NCBI RefSeq assembly: GCF_013248995.1
Contig: NZ_JABRPK010000001.1
Span: 1 to 64,000 of the forward strand
From: Frigoribacterium sp. VKM Ac-2836
Lineage (GTDB): Bacteria; Actinomycetota; Actinomycetes; Actinomycetales; Microbacteriaceae
Direction of reading: 5' to 3'
Length of the DNA stretch: 64,000 bases
The notes under the pieces were generated by a model. That model had not been told where the DNA came from. It worked only from the letters and a program-made list of their open reading frames with translations, and searched no databases. How positions within the stretch are numbered: the first letter of the stretch is position 1; each line of letters starts with the position of its first letter. Shown piece by piece: positions 61,467-64,000 of the stretch. The translations under genes were made by a program, and so were the position numbers.

Positions 61467-61502
61467 CGAGAACCCCCTCGCCCCACGGTGAGGGGGTTCT
61501 CG
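61467..61502 (+). terminator. Hairpin terminator
   Basis: GAGAACCCCCTC (61468-61479) and its exact complement (61490-61501), with extended C/G pairs, form a 12-14 bp stem. It follows the three small genes. Confidence 0.7.
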
Positions 61503-61578
61503 CGCGTGGACCGCGAGGCCCCGGGAGGCACGGTTCCGGTCAGCTGGTGACTAACGCCTCAGGTGGTTCTAGGCGTGG

Positions 61579-63255
61579 TCAGGGGGCGGCGTGACGCCCG
61601 ACGCGGGCCGGGACCGGCGCGACCGCCTCCGGGGCGCGACCCGACACGGCCGCCGCGACCGCCGCCTCCCGCGTCTCGTACATCGTCGGCAGGTCGTGAC
61701 CGCCCTCGGCCGTCTCGTAGCTCTGCAGCTCGATCTCGGCCAGGCGGGCGAACTCGGCCAGCTTGTCGGACGAGACGCTCTTGGCCTTGCGGGGACGCGT
61801 GTTGTGCAGGCAGAACGTACCGATCGCCTCGCCCGTGGACGAGTGGATCGGGTGCCCGGCGTAGAAGTAGCCGTGGTTGAGGTCGAGGTAGGGGTTGTCC
61901 TTGAACCGGTCGTCCTTGCGGGCGTCCTCGACGATCACGGGGGCGTCGGCCGCCACGGTCACGTCGCAGAACGTGAGCTCGCGGGGGATCGACACGGGCA
62001 GCAGCTCGGTGTTGACGGCGTAGTAGAGCTTCGAGCCGTCGAGCAGCGAGACGACGGCGACGTCGACGCCGAACTCCTTCTCGGCGCGGCGGGCCAGGTC
62101 CTGCAGGGTGTCCGACCCGCCCGTGCTCGCGAGTTCGACGAGCGTCTCGGCGCCCGACCACTCGAAGGTGGGCTCGGGCAGCACCCGGCGCGGACGGGCA
62201 GGAGGCGCGGTGTCGGTCGACGGAGCCGGCGCGGGTTCCGGCGCGGGCGGCCGGACCGCCTCGGCCCGGACGGCCTCGAGCCGTGCGGCTTCGGCCCGGA
62301 CGGCCTCGAGCCGTGCGGCTTCGAGTCGGGCCGCTTCGAGTCGGGCCGCGATCGGGTCGACGGCCGCGGGGGCGGTCGCCGGGGGCACCGGGCTCGTCGC
62401 CCCCGTGGGCGCCGGCGCCGCCACGGACGCCGCGAGTCGCGCCACCTCGAGCTGCGCGGCGACGCGCTCGGGCACCACCGGAACCACCGAGGTGCGTCCG
62501 ATGTGCTCCACGGTCTCACCGCGGCGCACCACGTCGAGGATCGGGGCGACCCGGTCGGCGACCACGGCACCCCACTGCCGGTACATCGTCTCGCAGCCGT
62601 GCGGTCGGCCCGGCTGGAGCTCGCCGGCCGGCAGGCGGAAGTACGAGGTGGACGGGTGCTGTGACGCGATCCGCTCGGTGATCTCGTTCATGCGGGCCGC
62701 GTGCCGTTCGGCGACCGACCCGAAGGGGTTGTCGAACCGCGTCACCGAGCGCACGGGCTGCACGCCGACCAGCACGATGCGGGCGGTCGGATGGACGCGG
62801 CGCGTGAGGTCGGTGACGAGCCTCGTGACGTCGCGCTGCCAGCCGTCGAGCGGGGTGAGCATGACGGCGTCGTTGAGCCCGAGCATCACGACGACCGTGT
62901 CGTACAGGCTGAGGTCGTGGTCGCCGATCCACGAGCGGGCCGAGCCGGCGTTCATCATCTCGTCACCGATGTAGTCGACCGAGCAGGCCCGACCGGTGCT
63001 CTTCGAGGTCTCTTTCGCGATCTGTCCGGTGAGCGCCTGCTCGTGACTCGTCACGCCGAACCCGTGGGTCGGGCCCGTGCCGATCAGCAGCACGGTGTCG
63101 GGATCGGGGGAGTCGGCCCGGTACGTCGGCCGGCCGCGAGGTGAGGGCACGTGCCGCGAGCGAGAGAGGGTCCACAGGTAGAACAGGCGCATGGCGGGGC
63201 GCAATCGTTCGTAGCTTCGCGTCGGGTGCGCGGGTGTGTCGACCGTCCTGGTCAC
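61579..63255 (-). CDS. SGNH hydrolase-like domain fused to a GAF domain
   Basis: The protein has 558 residues. An N-terminal SGNH/GDSL-like region (about 50-250) has the GTGPTHGFG and MLGLNDAV blocks. A helical linker (about 275-345) is built from ARLEAxR repeats with a Pro-rich end. A C-terminal GAF domain (about 370-520) contains FCDVTVAADAPVIVEDARKDDRF and GHPIHSSTGEAIGTFCLHN. The usual GDSL serine block (GxSxxxG) reads GTGPTHGFG, so catalytic function is uncertain. A cytoplasmic sensor-like enzyme is a plausible reading. It stands alone. Confidence 0.75.
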   Translation of the reverse strand: MTRTVDTPAHPTRSYERLRPAMRLFYLWTLSRSRHVPSPRGRPTYRADSPDPDTVLLIGTGPTHGFGVTSHEQALTGQIAKETSKSTGRACSVDYIGDEMMNAGSARSWIGDHDLSLYDTVVVMLGLNDAVMLTPLDGWQRDVTRLVTDLTRRVHPTARIVLVGVQPVRSVTRFDNPFGSVAERHAARMNEITERIASQHPSTSYFRLPAGELQPGRPHGCETMYRQWGAVVADRVAPILDVVRRGETVEHIGRTSVVPVVPERVAAQLEVARLAASVAAPAPTGATSPVPPATAPAAVDPIAARLEAARLEAARLEAVRAEAARLEAVRAEAVRPPAPEPAPAPSTDTAPPARPRRVLPEPTFEWSGAETLVELASTGGSDTLQDLARRAEKEFGVDVAVVSLLDGSKLYYAVNTELLPVSIPRELTFCDVTVAADAPVIVEDARKDDRFKDNPYLDLNHGYFYAGHPIHSSTGEAIGTFCLHNTRPRKAKSVSSDKLAEFARLAEIELQSYETAEGGHDLPTMYETREAAVAAAVSGRAPEAVAPVPARVGRHAAP

Positions 63256-63446
63256 GTGATGCTCCTCGGGTGTCTCGCGGTGTGTCGTCCCCCCGTCCCA
63301 GGCTAGGCAGCGGTCCGAAGCCGGGCTGCCCCCAATGCGGGTCGACGGTGGCCCCCCTTCTGGTCTCAGGCCCGGCCGGCCCCCGGGTCCGAGGCGTTCC
63401 GCGCGAACCTGGACGCCGGAGGCGCGGGGCGAGCAGGCTGGAGGGC

Positions 63447-64000
63447 GTGACCACCGCAGACAGCACGGCCCCCGACGACGACCACGGCTCCGTCGCCACC
63501 GCCCTCGAGCTCGTGGCGGACGAGGTCGACGCCGCCGTCTCGGCGGTGCTCGACGCCGACGCCGGAGGGGACGACTCGTCCGACACGTCCGGTCAGCTCG
63601 ACGCCTTCGCCGACCTGATCGACGACGCCGAACGGGTCTTCGTCCACGGAGCCGGCCGTTCGGGTCTCGCCCTGCGGATGACCGCGATGCGACTCATGCA
63701 CCTCGGCCTCGAGGTGCACGTCGTCGGCGAGGTCACGACGCCCGCCATCGCCGACGGTGACGTGCTGCTCACCGCGAGCGGGTCGGGCACCACGTCCGGC
63801 ATCGTCGCGGCGGCCCGCACGGCCGTCGACGCCGGGGCCCGGGTGGCCGCGATCACGACCGCCGCCGACTCGCCGCTGGCCGACCTGGCCGAAGCCGTGC
63901 TCGTCGTGCCCGCCGCCGACAAGCAGGACCGCTCGGGCGCCGCGTCGGCGCAGTACGCCGGCGGGCTGTTCGAGCAGACGGTCGTGCTGCTCGGCGACGC
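63447..64000 (+). CDS. hxlB: 6-phospho-3-hexuloisomerase (SIS domain), 3' end outside window
   Basis: About 185 codons are inside the window. The SIS domain is visible as VFVHGAGRSGLALRMTAMRLMHLGLEVHVVGEVTTPAIADGDVLLTASGSGTTSGIV, and further on AAITTAADSPLADLAE and AADKQDRSGAASAQYAGGLFEQ. It isomerises 3-hexulose 6-phosphate to fructose 6-phosphate in the ribulose monophosphate pathway (family knowledge). Start GTG 63447 follows GGAGG by two bases or is leaderless (CAGGCT-N7-GTG). Confidence 0.88.
   Translation, partial: MTTADSTAPDDDHGSVATALELVADEVDAAVSAVLDADAGGDDSSDTSGQLDAFADLIDDAERVFVHGAGRSGLALRMTAMRLMHLGLEVHVVGEVTTPAIADGDVLLTASGSGTTSGIVAAARTAVDAGARVAAITTAADSPLADLAEAVLVVPAADKQDRSGAASAQYAGGLFEQTVVLLGD

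Noticed and set aside
61579-61880. Possible tRNA or RNA gene in the region after the small peptides
   Set aside because: No acceptor stem, T-loop or CCA-like arrangement could be found anywhere in the window; the region is coding for the GAF domain.

Overview
The window is high-GC DNA (about 72% G+C by eye) with almost exclusively G/C third codon positions. Tat-dependent lipoproteins, LAxTG sorting signals, many leaderless starts and the gene families present point to an actinobacterium, most likely a member of the Microbacteriaceae (inference; no rRNA or tRNA is present to confirm it). I annotate 70 protein-coding genes. Two run off the edges: a CopD-type copper protein at the left and a 6-phospho-3-hexuloisomerase at the right.

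Layout. 1-4738: copper-related membrane proteins, a tiny leaderless membrane protein, a sortase substrate and a Tat-exported PHP-fold protein. 4774-10001: a RidA / class-V aminotransferase / amino-acid ABC transporter operon, divergent from a YheO/DauR-like regulator. 10019-15286: small regulators, a ZIP transporter, an SDR, a GrpB-like protein and two membrane proteins. 15406-18599: PAP2 phosphatase, DedA protein and an OmpR-type two-component system; the divergent promoters at 15287-15405 carry a symmetrical pair of sites. 18603-28713: a zinc-limitation regulon with two Zur-like boxes. It holds the zinc-free ribosomal protein L36 paralogue, a degenerate CobW-like protein and an aztABCD-type zinc importer with an extra beta-propeller lipoprotein; unrelated genes (DUF1905, VOC, AraC) lie between. 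28710-36080: PhzF-like protein, a four-copy palindrome array, a very large lamin-tail surface protein, a LigD-type polymerase with a separate ATP-dependent ligase, and a HEPN/nucleotidyltransferase toxin-antitoxin pair. 36183-40743: glycosyltransferase, YjdF-like protein, exo/endonuclease-fold protein and a two-gene sugar operon. 41438-53805: a large catabolic locus. Its parts are an oligopeptide-type ABC importer, aldo-keto reductase, HpcH/HpaI aldolase, BNR sialidase-like protein, SDR, four-carbon acid-sugar kinase, PdxA2 and a DeoR regulator, arranged around one divergent promoter. 53946-60471: SDR, glutamine-amidotransferase-like hydrolase, an unknown protein and the fructose operon fruR-fruK-fruA. 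60822-64000: a run of three very small genes, an SGNH-GAF fusion protein and hxlB.

Non-coding structure is rich. The nonamer GGAGGCGCG occurs about 46 times on the two strands, roughly tenfold over a simple base-composition expectation. It also forms the stems of three likely terminators, which recalls DNA uptake sequences. Four (perhaps five) long 3'-end hairpins share a modular TCGnACCrCC design. A 20-bp perfect palindrome is repeated four times at exactly 52-bp spacing between two convergent genes. At least nine genes appear leaderless, with a -10-like hexamer six to eight bases before the start codon.
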